64,000 nt of DNA from Hibiscus mutabilis. Lineage: Eukaryota > Streptophyta > Magnoliopsida > Malvales > Malvaceae. The stretch spans positions 56,091,680-56,155,679 of the forward strand of contig CM033721.1 in the NCBI GenBank assembly GCA_019671005.1, in the 5' to 3' direction. Shown one piece after another: positions 1-11,289 of this stretch. Position numbers and translations under genes: made by a program. The notes beneath the pieces are model-generated. The model made no database searches. It had not been told where the DNA came from and saw only the letters and a program-made list of their open reading frames with translations. Each line of letters starts with the position of its first letter. Positions within the stretch are counted from its first letter, which is position 1.

Positions 1-825
1 AAATCTTCAACGCAAACACAAACGCAACAAGCTCAAGATCATCTGTAGGATAATTGCGCTCATGCACCTTCAACTGTCTAGATGCATAAACCACAACTTT
101 TCCTTCTTGCATCAACACACAACCAAACCCTACATATGATGCATCCCTATAAACAACAAACTCCTTACCCGACTCAGGTTCAATCAAGATAAGAGCTTGC
201 GTCAAAGCCTCCTTTAACTTTTCGAAAGCTTGTTATCTATCCATCATCCACTCGAAACTGACGTTCTTTTGCAACAACTTGGTCAAAGGAGCAGCAATCG
301 TCGAAAAACCATCCACAAACCTACGATAATAACCAGCCAACCCAAGAAAACTACAAACCTCCAGTACCGACTTAGGTGACTTCCAACCTATCACCGCCTC
401 AATCTTATATGGATCAACCCGAATTCCATTAGCCGACACAACATGGCTAAGGAAAACAACCTCCTTAATCCAAAACTCACACTTGCTCAACTTAGCATAC
501 AACTGATTATCCAACAACACCTAAAGTACAATCTGCAAGTGTCTATCATGATCTTCCTCGGTACGAGAGTACACAAGAATATCATCAATAAACACGACCA
601 TGAATTAGTCCAAAAACTCATGGAACACCCGATTCATCATATCCATGAACGCGGCGGAGGCATTAGTCAGACCAAACTATATCACCAAGAACTTGTAATT
701 CTCGTACCTCGTACGAAAAGTAGTCTTAGGCACATCCATATCTTTTAGCTTCAACTGATAATACCCAGACATCAAATCAATCTTAGAAGACACCGAAACT
801 CTTTTAAACTGATCAAACAAATCAT
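1..825 (-). pseudogene. RT C-terminal half and RNase H start of chromovirus pol
   Basis: The minus-strand translation of 233-520 shows the RT thumb/connection region (KCEFWIKEVVFLSHVV, then SFLGLAGYYRRFV). About 548-605 encodes the RT catalytic box in the form FIDDILVYS. Positions 1-190 encode the RNase H opening (GCVLMQEGKVVVYASRQLK, then ERNYPT). These are family-typical landmarks of Ty3/gypsy pol. A stop separates the RT and RNase H parts near 235, and the segment between 520 and 825 is not open in one frame. RNase H is cut by the window edge. It is a decayed pol copy, not a host gene. Confidence 0.85.
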
Positions 826-829
826 CAAT

Positions 830-1720
830 CTATGGCAAATGATACTTATTCTTAATTGGCAACTTGTTTAGTTGCTGATAATCGATGCACATCTGCATCG
901 TGCCATCCTTCTTTTTCACAAACAACACTGGCGCACCCCACGACGAAACACTAGGCATAATAAACCCTCGATCAAGCAACTCTTGAAGTTGTGTCTTCAA
1001 CTCCTTCAGTGCCATGTGATAGGGAGAAATAGGCATCGGAGCTGTATTTGCATACAACTCAATGCCAAATTCAACCTCTCTATTTGGTGGCAAACCCGAC
1101 AACTCCTCCAAAAAAATACACGTAAACACACCTACAGTGCACATGTCCTGAACACGCACTTTTTTTTATCCTGAACTCATAATATAGGCTAGGAATGCCT
1201 GACACCCAGAATCCATCAAACGACCTGCTTCTAGAGCTGAAACAATATTAGACAAGAACTTAGCATTCTCACCTACAACTACCACTTCGTAATCGTCAAC
1301 AAGTTTAAAGGGAACTCGCTTGGACTCGAAATCAACCACGGCCCTATGCTCGGTCAACCAATCCATGCCCAAGATTACATCAAAACTGTGAAATAGCAAC
1401 TCCATCAAATCAATAGCAAACACATGACCTTAAACAGTCAAAGGACATCTCCTAAGAAACATTCTCGTAACAATTGTCTCACTAAAAGAACTGGTTACTT
1501 GCATTCTCACATCTAACACCTCAACATGTATATTAAGCAAATGCGTATGCTCATGCAAGATATATGAATGTGTAGAACCAGAATCAACCAAAGAAAACAA
1601 TTGCAAAGATTGCAATATAAATGTACCTACAATCACATCGGTGTCGTTACGTCCCTCGCAATGTGCATACACCATCGCAAGACCTCCACCCTCTGGTTGA
1701 ATTGCACTGGTATGAGCCAC
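830..1720 (-). pseudogene. Protease and RT N-terminal part of chromovirus pol
   Basis: Positions 1430-1720 (minus) contain the aspartic protease active site LVDSGSTHSYI, and 1166-1423 the downstream protease motif ILGMDWL. A stop lies between them. Positions 830-1159 carry the linker and RT start, with PPNREVEFGIEL, then SSWGAPVLFVKKKDG and MCIDYQQLNK, which are standard for plant Ty3/gypsy RT. In a working element these would be one polyprotein; here they sit in at least three separate frames. The active-site Asp-Ser-Gly is intact, but the reading frame is not. Confidence 0.88.
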
Positions 1721-1927
1721 CGTCCTTGGACCCTCGTCCCTACACTAATACTGTCCCCAGCCACGACCACGACCTCGCTGTGGTGCACCCGCATGAGCCT
1801 TAGCCTGTCCACCACCCACCAACAATGGGCAATTATGTCTCAAATGATCGCTCGATCCACAACTCCAACAAGAGTTAGCAATAACAGCAGTAGGAGCTTG
1901 TCTTTCACGAGCCAAACATGGACAATA

Positions 1928-2719
1928 TCACCTCATGTGATCACGCGATCCACATACCCAACATGTATTAAATATCGCTCTAGTCTGGGTACCCTGACCC
2001 TGTGATCCTCGCCCAACACTACCTCCACTACGCCTCAAATCAGGGTGATACCTCTTATCACGATGCCTCTTAAACTGACCACCACCAGAAGTAGAATTCA
2101 CAACTCTCTTGCCATAGCTAAAACCTCCCACACGAACTGATAAACCCGGTTCTGCTCAATGTCCTTCACTCGTGTAATCAACACGTCGAAATCGTGTAGT
2201 CAGAAGCCAACATATGTCTTAACATCTTGTACCAGTCTATAATGGAATCGGTCACAGTGATACCTCTCATCCGGTATCAGTTCAGGAGCATACTGGCTCA
2301 GCTGCATAAATTGTACCTCATACTCAACCACTGACATATTGCTCTGAACCAAGACCATAAACTTGTGCTTCTTTTCATCCAGGTATCTAACTCCCAAATA
2401 CTTCTTCTTAAAGATAGTTCTAAAGAACTCCCAATCCACATCATTGGGTTTCATTCCCACAGTCACCGTAGTCTACCAACTATAGGCATCTCCTTGCAAC
2501 AGGGATATAGCACATCCCAGCTTTACGGGCATCATTGCACCTCATTTGCTCCAAAAGCTGATCAATAATGGCCAACCATTCCTCGAATGTATCGGGTGCC
2601 AACCCTCTGTACTCAACTCCTCCCAAACTAATGAGGCGCTCTAACGATAACCACATTTGTCCAGTAGTCGGTACAGAAACATGCACTCCAACAATAGCAG
2701 CTTGAAAAGCTCCATTCAT
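1928..2719 (-). pseudogene. gag and zinc-knuckle region of chromovirus
   Basis: Positions 2480-2719 and 2200-2466 (minus) encode the retrotransposon gag capsid domain: TFEEWLAIIDQL, then NDVDWEFFRTIFKKKY and a tract ending near YHCDRFHYRL. Positions 1928-2131 carry a basic tract followed by a CCHC-type knuckle start (CWVCGSRDHMR). The capsid part is split by stops between 2466 and 2480 and again below 2200. Gag would form the particle that packages element RNA. The broken frames make this a relic. Confidence 0.8.
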
Positions 2720-2886
2720 CGTCTATATCAAATGAGCCATATCACCCAACACTAGCCCAGTAGGCGTAGGTGGTACTTGCCCATCTCTTACAGGTGGATT
2801 AGGCGGAGGGGTGGCAACCCTTCGGGAGGTATAACATCCTACCGATTTCTCTGCCCAATGACAGGTCTCAGTTCTCTCCTCGATCT

Positions 2887-3150
2887 CATCGTGCTAAAAT
2901 ATCTAAGGCATGATAATACAACAAAGTAAAAACAATCAGGCCAGCTTCAAGTAAGGATCCAAGACTTCTATTTCACATCAAAACATTTCGGTCCCATCGT
3001 GCTAAAATATCTAAGGCATGATAATACACCAAAGTAAGGTCCCATCATGCTAAAATATCTAAGGCATGAAAATACATCAAAGTAAAAACAATCATGCCAG
3101 CTTCAAGCAAGGCTCCAAGACTTCTATTTCACATCAAAACATTTCGGTCT
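2887..3150 (-). repeat. Tandem repeat in chromovirus leader
   Basis: Three head-to-tail units begin with the same core (GTGCTAAAATATCTAAGGCA and its one-base variant) at about 2887, 2991 and 3039. The first and third are about 107-112 bp. The middle one is a 48-bp truncated copy. They lie between the primer site and gag, in the untranslated leader of the element. Confidence 0.85.
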
Positions 3151-3281
3151 GTAGTAATAAGGCAATGTGTCCCCAAAACATACCTCAACATTGCATATAA
3201 CAACCAACATGCATTTAACAATCACCGTGCATAACAAACAACATAAGTCAACCAAAAACATCATCCCAATTTTCATAAACC

Positions 3282-3295
3282 TGGCTTTGATACCA
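3282..3295 (-). other. Primer-binding site for initiator tRNA-Met
   Basis: The plus strand reads TGGCTTTGATACCA. About 18 of 21 bases around it match the 3' end of plant initiator tRNA-Met (ACCTGGCTCTGATACCA). It lies about 5 bp inside the inner edge of the LTR, as expected for the minus-strand primer site of a plant LTR retrotransposon. This fixes both the element's orientation and the LTR boundary near 3301. Confidence 0.85.
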
Positions 3296-3300
3296 CCAAA

Positions 3301-4774
3301 CGTAAACCCCTTGACCCGACCTAGATGCTAGACCGAACTGAGCGAGCTACATTAGATTTTATCGAAACAAAATCTGAACCGATTAATTAAACTTAGGTCT
3401 ATTTTTTCTCTTTTTATCTTGTCTAGATGCAACATTATAACCTAAGGTGTGCATGCTAGCAGGGGTGAAAACTCGACTAAATCGGGCGTCAATTTGGTAT
3501 CTAATTATGTGCATATGCAATTTAGGGACCAAATTTCAAATCTAGGAACTTACAAGGACTTAATTGGAGTTAAGGTTACCAATCCTCAATTAGTCAGGTT
3601 ACATGTTAGCTTTCCAAAATTCAACTCAAAAAGATTATCCAAACACATAGAATTGCATTCACAATTAATAGCGACTAAAATGAAAGAATCAGAAACTTCC
3701 AAATATCACATTAACTGAAATAACAGATGCTCGTATCGGTACATGAGCAAGTTTATCGGTACACTTTTACATTTCTTAAAATCCTAAATTCTAGTAGATC
3801 AAAACCATACCGATACAGCTCTTCGCGTATCGGTACACCTTGCCACAATACCTATACTCGTACCGATACGAGTTCATGTGTATCGATATGCCTGGACTTG
3901 AAATGTCCGAATTTGCTAATTTTTCTTACTCTCATGTATTCAAACATGGATCAACATGCCATAAACATAATCACAACCATTCTAAAGAGCAATCTATGTC
4001 AAGATATCACATAATCATGATCAAATCATGGCAACATGCCATAATTGAAAATCTAGAGGCATGCTTCCTAAAAACCAAGCCAACCATCATACAAAACATA
4101 AATCCAAAGAAACAATCAAACATATAAGGCCAATTACAATCCCAAAACAGCAATACAAACTTGCTCAAATAGGGAGTTCAGTAAAAACTCTCCCAAAACA
4201 ACAATGAACCTCATTGCCTTTATTACTACTAGTCTAGTTTGAAACCATACTTTCGAATAGCCGAAGTTCTTGGATATCCTTTGCTCGCTCGCTACCTCCA
4301 AACTCTAATTATCTGCATTGATGGACAAAGAGAGCGTAAGTACACTAGGCTTAGTGAGGAATGCTCAAACAACACACCATCAATGTATTTTAAAACCATT
4401 TTTCCGAAGCACATTGAAATCATCATTTCAATCAACTTATAAAACATCATGCCTTGAAAACCATGCACTTAACACTTTCAAAAACCAGCATATTAAACCA
4501 TATGCAACATGTATCATGGATCCACATCAAATCTCATTTGCTAACCCTTAATTTAAGCATTCTCATGCATAATAATCCATATGCAAAGTTTAAAGATAAA
4601 ACATTTATAAACCAACATTATACATCAACATCCATCAACATGATACATAAACAATTATATTGCCTTTCAAGTGATCATAAACCAAGTCTCACTTTCCAAA
4701 ATATTACATCGAATACATGGATTCAACAAGTGTTCTCTCAACACTTCATGACATCTCAACCAGAATTAAGGTAC
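3301..4774 (-). repeat. 5' LTR of chromovirus, inner segment
   Basis: This is the R/U5-side part of the 5' LTR. It begins next to the primer site and stops at 4774, where a solo LTR of the same family is inserted. It is clearly homologous to the start of that solo LTR (both have CCCCTTGACCC, then AGACCGAA and CGAGCGAG). It contains inverted CGATAC-type repeats at 3733-3888. The open frames here are non-coding. Confidence 0.82.
3733..3888. repeat. Palindromic GTATCGGTAC/GTACCGATAC cluster in LTR
   Basis: Copies of GTATCGGTAC or its complement occur in pairs. The best pair is TACCGATAC (3808-3816) and GTATCGGTA (3827-3835), a perfect 9-bp inverted repeat around a 10-bp loop. A further pair is at 3861-3869 and 3880-3888 with one mismatch. 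The equivalent place in the solo LTR (5205-5414) has the same layout with a different core. Confidence 0.8.
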
Positions 4775-5204
4775 AGTAACCCCCTTGACCCGGTCTAATC
4801 GCAAGACCGAATCGAGCGAGTCATACGGGGAATATTAGAGTAAAACCCGAAAGTTTCACTTTAATAAATAACCTTTTTTCTTTTTATCTTTTCTAGATGT
4901 ATCATAGTTAACCTAAGTGTGAGAGAAAGCAGCAGACAAAATCTCAACTCGATCGGGCGTCAAATTGACATCTAATTACCCCGTTACGCATTTAGGGACC
5001 AATTTGTAAATATACCATAAAATAGGGACCTTTTGTGAAATTAGAGTTACCAATATTCAATTAGTCAGGTTTCATACTTACATGTCAAATTTCAACTCAT
5101 TTCGATCATCCAAACTTATTTAATTGAACATCCATATATCCAGTGACTTAAACTCAAAGATTCAAAACTTCAGAAGATTCCAATTAACCACTTTAACTAA
5201 TAGG

Positions 5205-5414
5205 GTATCGATACGCCCAAGCACAGTATCGATACGATCCTTTTTAATTTCAAAACCCAAATTCTAGTAGCTCAAAACCGTATTGATACGGTCCCGAGTA
5301 TCAATACGCTTAGCCAATTTCTTCTTTCACCATATCGATACGGTACACACTTTATCAATACGCCAAGCCTTTTTCAGCTTAACCATATCGATACAGTAGC
5401 CCGCGTATCAATAC
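5205..5414. repeat. Palindromic GTATCGATAC cluster in solo LTR
   Basis: Eight copies of a 10-bp near-palindrome occur in pairs, at 5205-5214, 5226-5235, 5280-5289, 5298-5307, about 5333-5340, 5353-5360, 5386-5394 and 5405-5414. GTATTGATAC (5280) and GTATCAATAC (5298) are exact reverse complements, although each differs from the GTATCGATAC consensus. This suggests that paired changes keep the arms complementary. Confidence 0.8.
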
Positions 5415-6245
5415 GCTTGGGCACAAAATGTCATTTTTTGCTCGATGGACAATCCGTAAACCAATTATAAACCCCTAGGCATGCTTCTAACGCACAAGCA
5501 TCATATTTAGGGATCGATCCTCAGCCATTAACAACAAAAACATCAACAAACCATGGCATCAAACATTATAGAGAAATCTATAGGCATGCTTCCTAAAACC
5601 ACATCAAGCCAAAGACCACAAACCATAGCAAAGCATAAACCAAACATAATAGGCCATTTACAACCTCAATAAGGCAAAACAAACTTGCCAAACCAGGGAG
5701 TTCAAAAACATCATCTCCTAAAACACTTGGTTAACCTCATTGTCATTATTAGCTATGTTTTAAAATATCAAACGATACTTGAGATTACAACTGCAACTTG
5801 GATCGAATCTTTGCTTCCTTGCTGCCACCAACACTCTAATGATCTGCATTGTTGTAAAAGAGAGCGTAAGCATAAATGCCTAGTGAGGGTCGCTCAAAAC
5901 AAACACAACAACAACGCATTTAAAACAATTTTAGTCCATAAATCTCCAATATCATGCTTAAATCAAATCTCATGCTTGAAACCACTTTTCCAAAGCAGAA
6001 CACATTTCATTTCTCAACATGTATCATTATTCCCATGCATCTCAATGCAAAATATCAAGTCTTACATGCTTAACCAACAAGCAATGCTTCCATTTAAAAT
6101 CTCATGCATAATCTCACCTTATGCAAAGTTTCATGTATAAACCACATTAAACAAATATTTCTCATGTATAAATCACATTATACAAATCATCATTTAAAAA
6201 CATGATACATGTCTAGCACATACATTGGCAATACAAGTGATCCGG

Positions 6246-6456
6246 ATAGAACTACCCCTATGCTTTGGATGGCACTACCCCCATCCTTTCATTTTCGGAT
6301 ATGCGGACACCTTGATGGCACTACCCCCATCAAGTCACATGGTAAAATTACCCTCACCATAATCTCACTTCGATCGGGTTGCCACTACCCGCATTGCCTG
6401 TTGGTGATAGCACTACCCCTATCACTCGCAACACAATAGCACTACCCCTATTGTGT
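6246..6456 (-). repeat. Array of hairpins with constant CACTACCC loop
   Basis: Six to seven inverted repeats share the loop CACTACCC (sense strand GGGTAGTG) but have different stems. Perfect stems: GGATGG/CCATCC (6267-6272, 6281-6286); CTTGATGG/CCATCAAG (6311-6318, 6327-6334); GTGATAG/CTATCAC (6404-6410, 6419-6425); ACACAATAG/CTATTGTGT (6431-6439, 6448-6456). Weaker members: ATAG/CTAT (6246-6261, loop AACTACCC), ATGGT/ACCAT (6339-6360, divergent loop) and a poor one at 6380-6393. The stems share little sequence, so simple copying of one unit does not explain the pairing. Confidence 0.9.
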
Positions 6457-8213
6457 AACCAAAGAATTTAGCACACGCGCGAATTTTGTATATTATAGTG
6501 CATTCACATCCTATTGGTCGACCAATTATATCCAACATAGTTTAACAATCATCATCACTTGCCAATATACAATTTAAAACCATGTTAACCTACTGTTTTT
6601 GCCCAAGCACCATCAAAACCATTTCCATATCCCAAATCTCATGCATTAAACCATGCAAAGCTTTTCAAAAGCATAAAATATCTCATTGCCATAACAATTC
6701 TATCTCATGGGATAAATCTCATCATATTTCACATATGAAAACATGCATTAAATAGTAGGTAACAAAACCATATTCAAAACATGAGCATGATAACATTTAA
6801 ACATAAAAAACTGAAATCTGAGAGCAAATGTCACCATACTTACTTACGAGCCTAGATTGGCGTTTCAAGCTCAATCTAAACTCACATAAATCACTTTCAA
6901 ACCATTTTAAAGCTATAAACTGCGTTTCCACTCACCGACTTCGCTTCGTTTGCAAGTCGAAGCGTCAATCAAGCATCCACTGCAATCGTAGCACCTTCAA
7001 ACAATTTTGAATTGATCTCCCATGTTTTTACCCAACCAAAACAGAGAATTAAAGCTCAAGCCAACATCTAAACTTGCAGCCCACAACCTCCTCAACATTC
7101 TAGCACAATTAACAACACAACACCAACCGAAAACTATCGAAAATAAAGGCAAAATCATCCTAAATGATCTCCAGCCCTTACCCAACGAAATCAACACTTA
7201 AACAACATCAATACACATCAATTAAACACTTCCCAACATCCTTTAACTTCCAGCAACCATTAAACCCAAATATCAAGCCAAAAACCAAATATGACAACTT
7301 AGATCCATACCAATCTAACTAGTTTTGGGTTTACATTGATCAAAAACACTTATCCACATTCTTTAACATCAACTTAATGATTAAAAACATCATAATACTC
7401 ATCATTTTCAGATCCATACGAATTTAAACCAATCTCTTCATTTACTAACTCAAAAACCTCAATTAAACCAATTTCCCTTAATCATCACAACAAAACTCAT
7501 TAGAAAACATTGATAAAAGATCAAGAACTTGTGAATTTCAGTAAAGAACCTTTAATTAGAGGAGGAAAATGAAACCTTAGCTCTAATGGTAACTTTCCCC
7601 TTAATTGGTTGATTTACATGAGAAAACAAAGTTTAAACAATAAGATTTTGGTGAGAAATCATTAGGAAATCAGTTAGAAATCAAAAGTCGATTAAGTTAA
7701 GATTTTACTTTAAGCTTTTGAAGAGAATAATGGTGTTTGCCTAGAGGGAAAATTGAGAGAATTTTTTAGAGAAGAAAAGTTACATCAAATTTGTTTTAGA
7801 GGAAAATAACTCCTAATTAACTCTCCTAACCAATTTTAGTTAATTAAAACATTTTAAAATAAGCCAATTAAGGGATAAAGTCTGATATTAGACTTTAGGG
7901 TTATTAGCTCCTTAAAGATTCTAAGTTCTCATCCTTTTACAAAATAGTCACTAAAACAGTTTTGATTTCTTTACAAAATAGTCACCATTTTCAAAATGTC
8001 ACCCTTATTCAATTTATTTTGCCAAATTGAGTTCACCATTATTTTCAAAACATATTTAAATATTTTATATAATTTTTCCATATTTTATTTTGGCCAAAAT
8101 ATATTTCTTTTTAATTAAATCCCGAAACTAGTTTAGACTGCTACTCCGGTTCACCGGAACTGTCCAAGCTAATCGGATAACTTTTAGGCCCAAAATCGAG
8201 GCGTTACAGGTAC

Positions 8214-10049
8214 ACTCACAATTGAGAACTATGACAGCCCCTCTCATCGGTTAGACGCACAATCCCCTAACGGGAGTTTTTAGTACCATATAACCCCTCG
8301 ACTGTTAGAATACTCGTGGTGAAGTATTCGGTACACATAAACCCCTCAACACCCGAGGCGACATATTTATAATGCACTATCAATCCTATGGTCAGCCAAC
8401 TATATCCGATAACATTTTAAACCACATCACTTGCCAATATAATTCATTATTAACCATGTACCTCATTGTTTTTATATGTATCAATTCAAAACCATTTTCA
8501 AAGCATTAACCCATGATTTAACAAGTATAACTCATACTTACATGGATCATTTATAAATGCATTCGTCGTCATTATATGATCAAAAATATCATAAAACATA
8601 CTTTTTAAACATGTTTAAACAGTAGGTACCATGTCATTCAAAATAAGTGCAAAAACCAATTTCGTTAAAGCACAGCCGAGAGAAAAATCTCATCATACTT
8701 ACTTTCGAGTTTAAATAGAGTTTGAAGCTAAATTTAAACTCCCAAATAACCTTTAAACCATCTCAAATCTGAAACCCACGTTCTCACTCACCGACAACGC
8801 AAAGCCTCATTCGCTGATGCGAATTACCCCTCCAAAGCTTCCGAAGCGACACTTTAAGCTTGAGGATCAACCTCCCCTGATTTCACCACACAAAAATAGA
8901 GGATCCAATGCATCAAAATACATTCACAAACCCAACAACATCAACTCATAATAATCTTCTTCAAACTATAGTCGAAACCTCCCTAAAATTACCGAAATCA
9001 ACATCAAACATCTTTCAAACTTAACCCAAGCAAAGCCTAAAGGTTTAATCCATTAATTACCTTCAAAAAACAACCAAAGGCAACCTAACATCAACCGTAT
9101 ACTTCCAGCATACAATAAACAACCACAACACCTCAAAAACAACCAACTAGCAACCTAAAAAATTACAGATTCACATAGCTTCAAGATTCCAATGTTAAAA
9201 TCAATCTATTAACATTATAATACATAAAAATCATGATTAAAATCAATCAAGAACTCAGAAAAATAGGTCCAATTCGAAAATCACCAAATATTATCAATTA
9301 ACCTCGATTCAACACAAATTCCATAATTAAATCATTAAAACTCATTAGAAAGCATATATAAAGGATCAAATACTTGGGAATTTCATTAAAGAACCATTCA
9401 TTAGAGGAGAAGAACGAACCTTACCTCTAATGAGTGAATTTCCTCTCAATTGGATGTTTACTCTTGAAAAACAAAGGAAGACAATAAGATTTTGAAAAAC
9501 AAGATGGGAGAATCATTTAGAAATAAAGAGTTCAATTAATCAAGAGCATTACCTGAAATCTTTAATGAAAAAGTGGGTGTTTGGCTGAAGAGATTTTGAG
9601 AGAAAACTTGAGAGAAAAAATGTTACATCAAAATTGGTTTTAAGGAATAACCACCTCATCCTAAATTAATCCTCTTTTAATCATTAATTAAAATCATTAA
9701 AATAATCTTAATTGAGAGAAAACTCTAATAAAAACATTTAGGTAAAATAGCTCCTTAAAGATTCTAAGATTTGACCCTTTTACAAAGCAATCACTAAAAA
9801 CAGTTTTACATTCTTTACATTTTGGTCACTAGCCAAAATGTCAACTTTCCAAATTTCATTTTCTAAAATTGACTTTACCAAAAATATTCATATATTAAAT
9901 AAGAATTTTTAGATATTTTCCTATATTTTTCTTGCACCAAAAATATTTATTCCAATTTAAATCTCAAATCCAACTCGAATCTCTAATCCCGGTTCACCGG
10001 ACCGTATAATCAGCCTAAAAACCCCTAGGCCCAAAACCGGGGCATTACA
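8214..10049 (-). repeat. 5' LTR of chromovirus, outer segment
   Basis: This is the U3-side remainder of the interrupted LTR, ending at 10049 with the TGTAAT terminus on the minus strand. It aligns with the solo LTR from about 6450 onward. Next to the insertion point, 8249-8328 is a diverged relative of the hairpin array: GTTAG/CTAAC at 8250-8254 and 8267-8271, and GAATAC/GTATTC at 8308-8313 and 8323-8328. No coding sequence is seen. Confidence 0.82.
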
Positions 10050-10147
10050 TCCGATAAATAAAAAATGATGATAGGGTAAAAAGAAAAAATAAGGCAACAA
10101 TGTTTTGCGAACAACAAGAAAAATAAAAAAAAAAACTCATCTGCCTT

Positions 10148-10324
10148 TAGGGGTGGGCAAAATTACCCGACCCGGTTGACCCGGCCCAATTACCTGATGA
10201 CCCGAAGCAAATTAGGCGGGTAATTATAGGATTATTTTTTTCTCAGGTCAGGTACCCGGCCCGGTATTTATCTCGGGTTGGGCTTGGACAAAAATATGGC
10301 TCCAGTCGGGTACCCGACTACTCG

Positions 10325-10361
<37 letters not shown>

Positions 10362-11271
10362 TTTAATTACTTAAATATATATATATATATATATATTAAA
10401 AAAAAATAGACGGGACCTACTAAATCAAACAAAACACTTCGACCTTTTTCCCCCAAATTGCTAATTTAAAATCCCTAAAAAATCATATACTCCTCCGTCG
10501 CTCGCTCATCCCTCTCGTCAGTCGTCAGTCGCCGTTCGTCGTTCGCTCCTCTATCTGTTCGAAAGTATCAACGATTCAACATTTCCTGACCAGTAACTCG
10601 ACACTATCGAGTGTCGACAGTCTAGTCTCCCCTCTCTCCGTCTAGCAAGCAAAAAGCAACAAAGCCCAAGCACACATGTAATTTCTTTTCAAAGTTAATT
10701 TGTTTTTATATTACATACATATATATTATATTGTTTCCATCTTTGATTATGTTTTATTCTGCAAGTGATTTGATAAATGTTATTGTTTATGTATACTTCG
10801 AATTTATGGTTTATTTATGGTTCGAGTGTTTAATTTAAGTGTTACCAAGTTGGTAGGCTACATTTTCATAGTTAGTTTACAACAACCAATCAATCATTGC
10901 CATGTTTTCACTTTTCAGTTTACTGTGAATTTCCATCTTTGATTTTTATTCTTTAGGCAGTGAAACCTGTTTTCAGTTTCACTGTAAATTTCAACTAGAA
11001 TTAGGATTTAAAGAGTGTTTAATTAGGATCTTAAACTCTATGTTGAGATTATATAATTCAAACTTTTATTAGGTATGTGCATTTTTTATAAAATTAAATG
11101 ATTAAAAAAAAGAGGCGGGTACCCGGTATCCGATTACTTGGGTACCCGGGTTTTACAGGTACCCGAGTTTCGGGTACCCGGATGTGATGGGCCGAGACAG
11201 GGGCCGAGCAATGAGGTACCCAGATGAACCGAGTACCCGATTTTTTGAGTACCCGACAATGCCCACCCCTA
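10148..11271. mobile_element. Non-autonomous hAT-like element with GGTACCCG subterminal repeats
   Basis: The ends form a 12-bp inverted repeat, TAGGGGTGGGCA (10148-10159) and TGCCCACCCCTA (11260-11271), of the type seen in many plant hAT elements. Both subterminal zones (about 10160-10320 and 11110-11260) are dense in GGTACCCG/CGGGTACC motifs. The inside has a (TA)n tract, a C/T-rich leader-like stretch at 10490-10670 and AT-rich sequence, but no transposase frame. I could not find a convincing 8-bp target duplication, so the family call rests on the termini. Confidence 0.6.
10326..10396. repeat. (TA)n microsatellite
   Basis: Two runs of alternating TA (about 10326-10358 and 10376-10396) are separated by a short TTAATTTTAATTACTTAA spacer inside the hAT-like element. 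Confidence 0.95.
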
Positions 11272-11289
11272 CAGATCTTATATCTGATC

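Larger units (their letters stand above)
4775..8208 (-). mobile_element. Solo LTR of the same chromovirus family, nested
   Basis: A 3434-bp LTR with termini TGTAAC...GTTACT (minus strand) is flanked by the 5-bp duplication GGTAC at 4770-4774 and 8209-8213. No internal coding region is present, so it is a solo LTR left by LTR-LTR recombination. It is homologous throughout to the LTR it interrupts. For example, the blocks near 6520-6600 match those near 8380-8470. It holds two structured repeat clusters (5205-5414, 6246-6456). Confidence 0.88.
1..10049 (-). mobile_element. Ty3/gypsy chromovirus-type LTR retrotransposon, 5' part
   Basis: The minus strand reads, from high to low coordinate: 5' LTR (10049 to about 3301, interrupted by a solo LTR), primer-binding site, repeat-bearing leader, gag, zinc knuckle, protease, reverse transcriptase and start of RNase H. 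The order protease-RT-RNase H and the sequence style fit the Tekay/Del chromovirus group of plant Ty3/gypsy elements. Integrase, chromodomain and the 3' LTR would lie before position 1. Every coding domain is broken by frameshifts or stops, so the element is dead. The LTR starts TGTAAT at 10049 on the minus strand. The target duplication cannot be checked because the other end is outside the window. Confidence 0.85.

Noticed and set aside
443..2005. Plus-strand open frames across 443-2005
   Set aside because: They lie antisense to protease and RT and follow the composition of the pol relic. No start context or domain is seen.
3449..4798. Plus-strand open frames in 3449-4798 and 5685-6439
   Set aside because: They fall inside LTR sequence and are not conserved between the two LTR copies.
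6246..6456. CRISPR-like array
   Set aside because: The repeats are inverted and have constant loops, not constant direct repeats with unique spacers. The context is a plant LTR.
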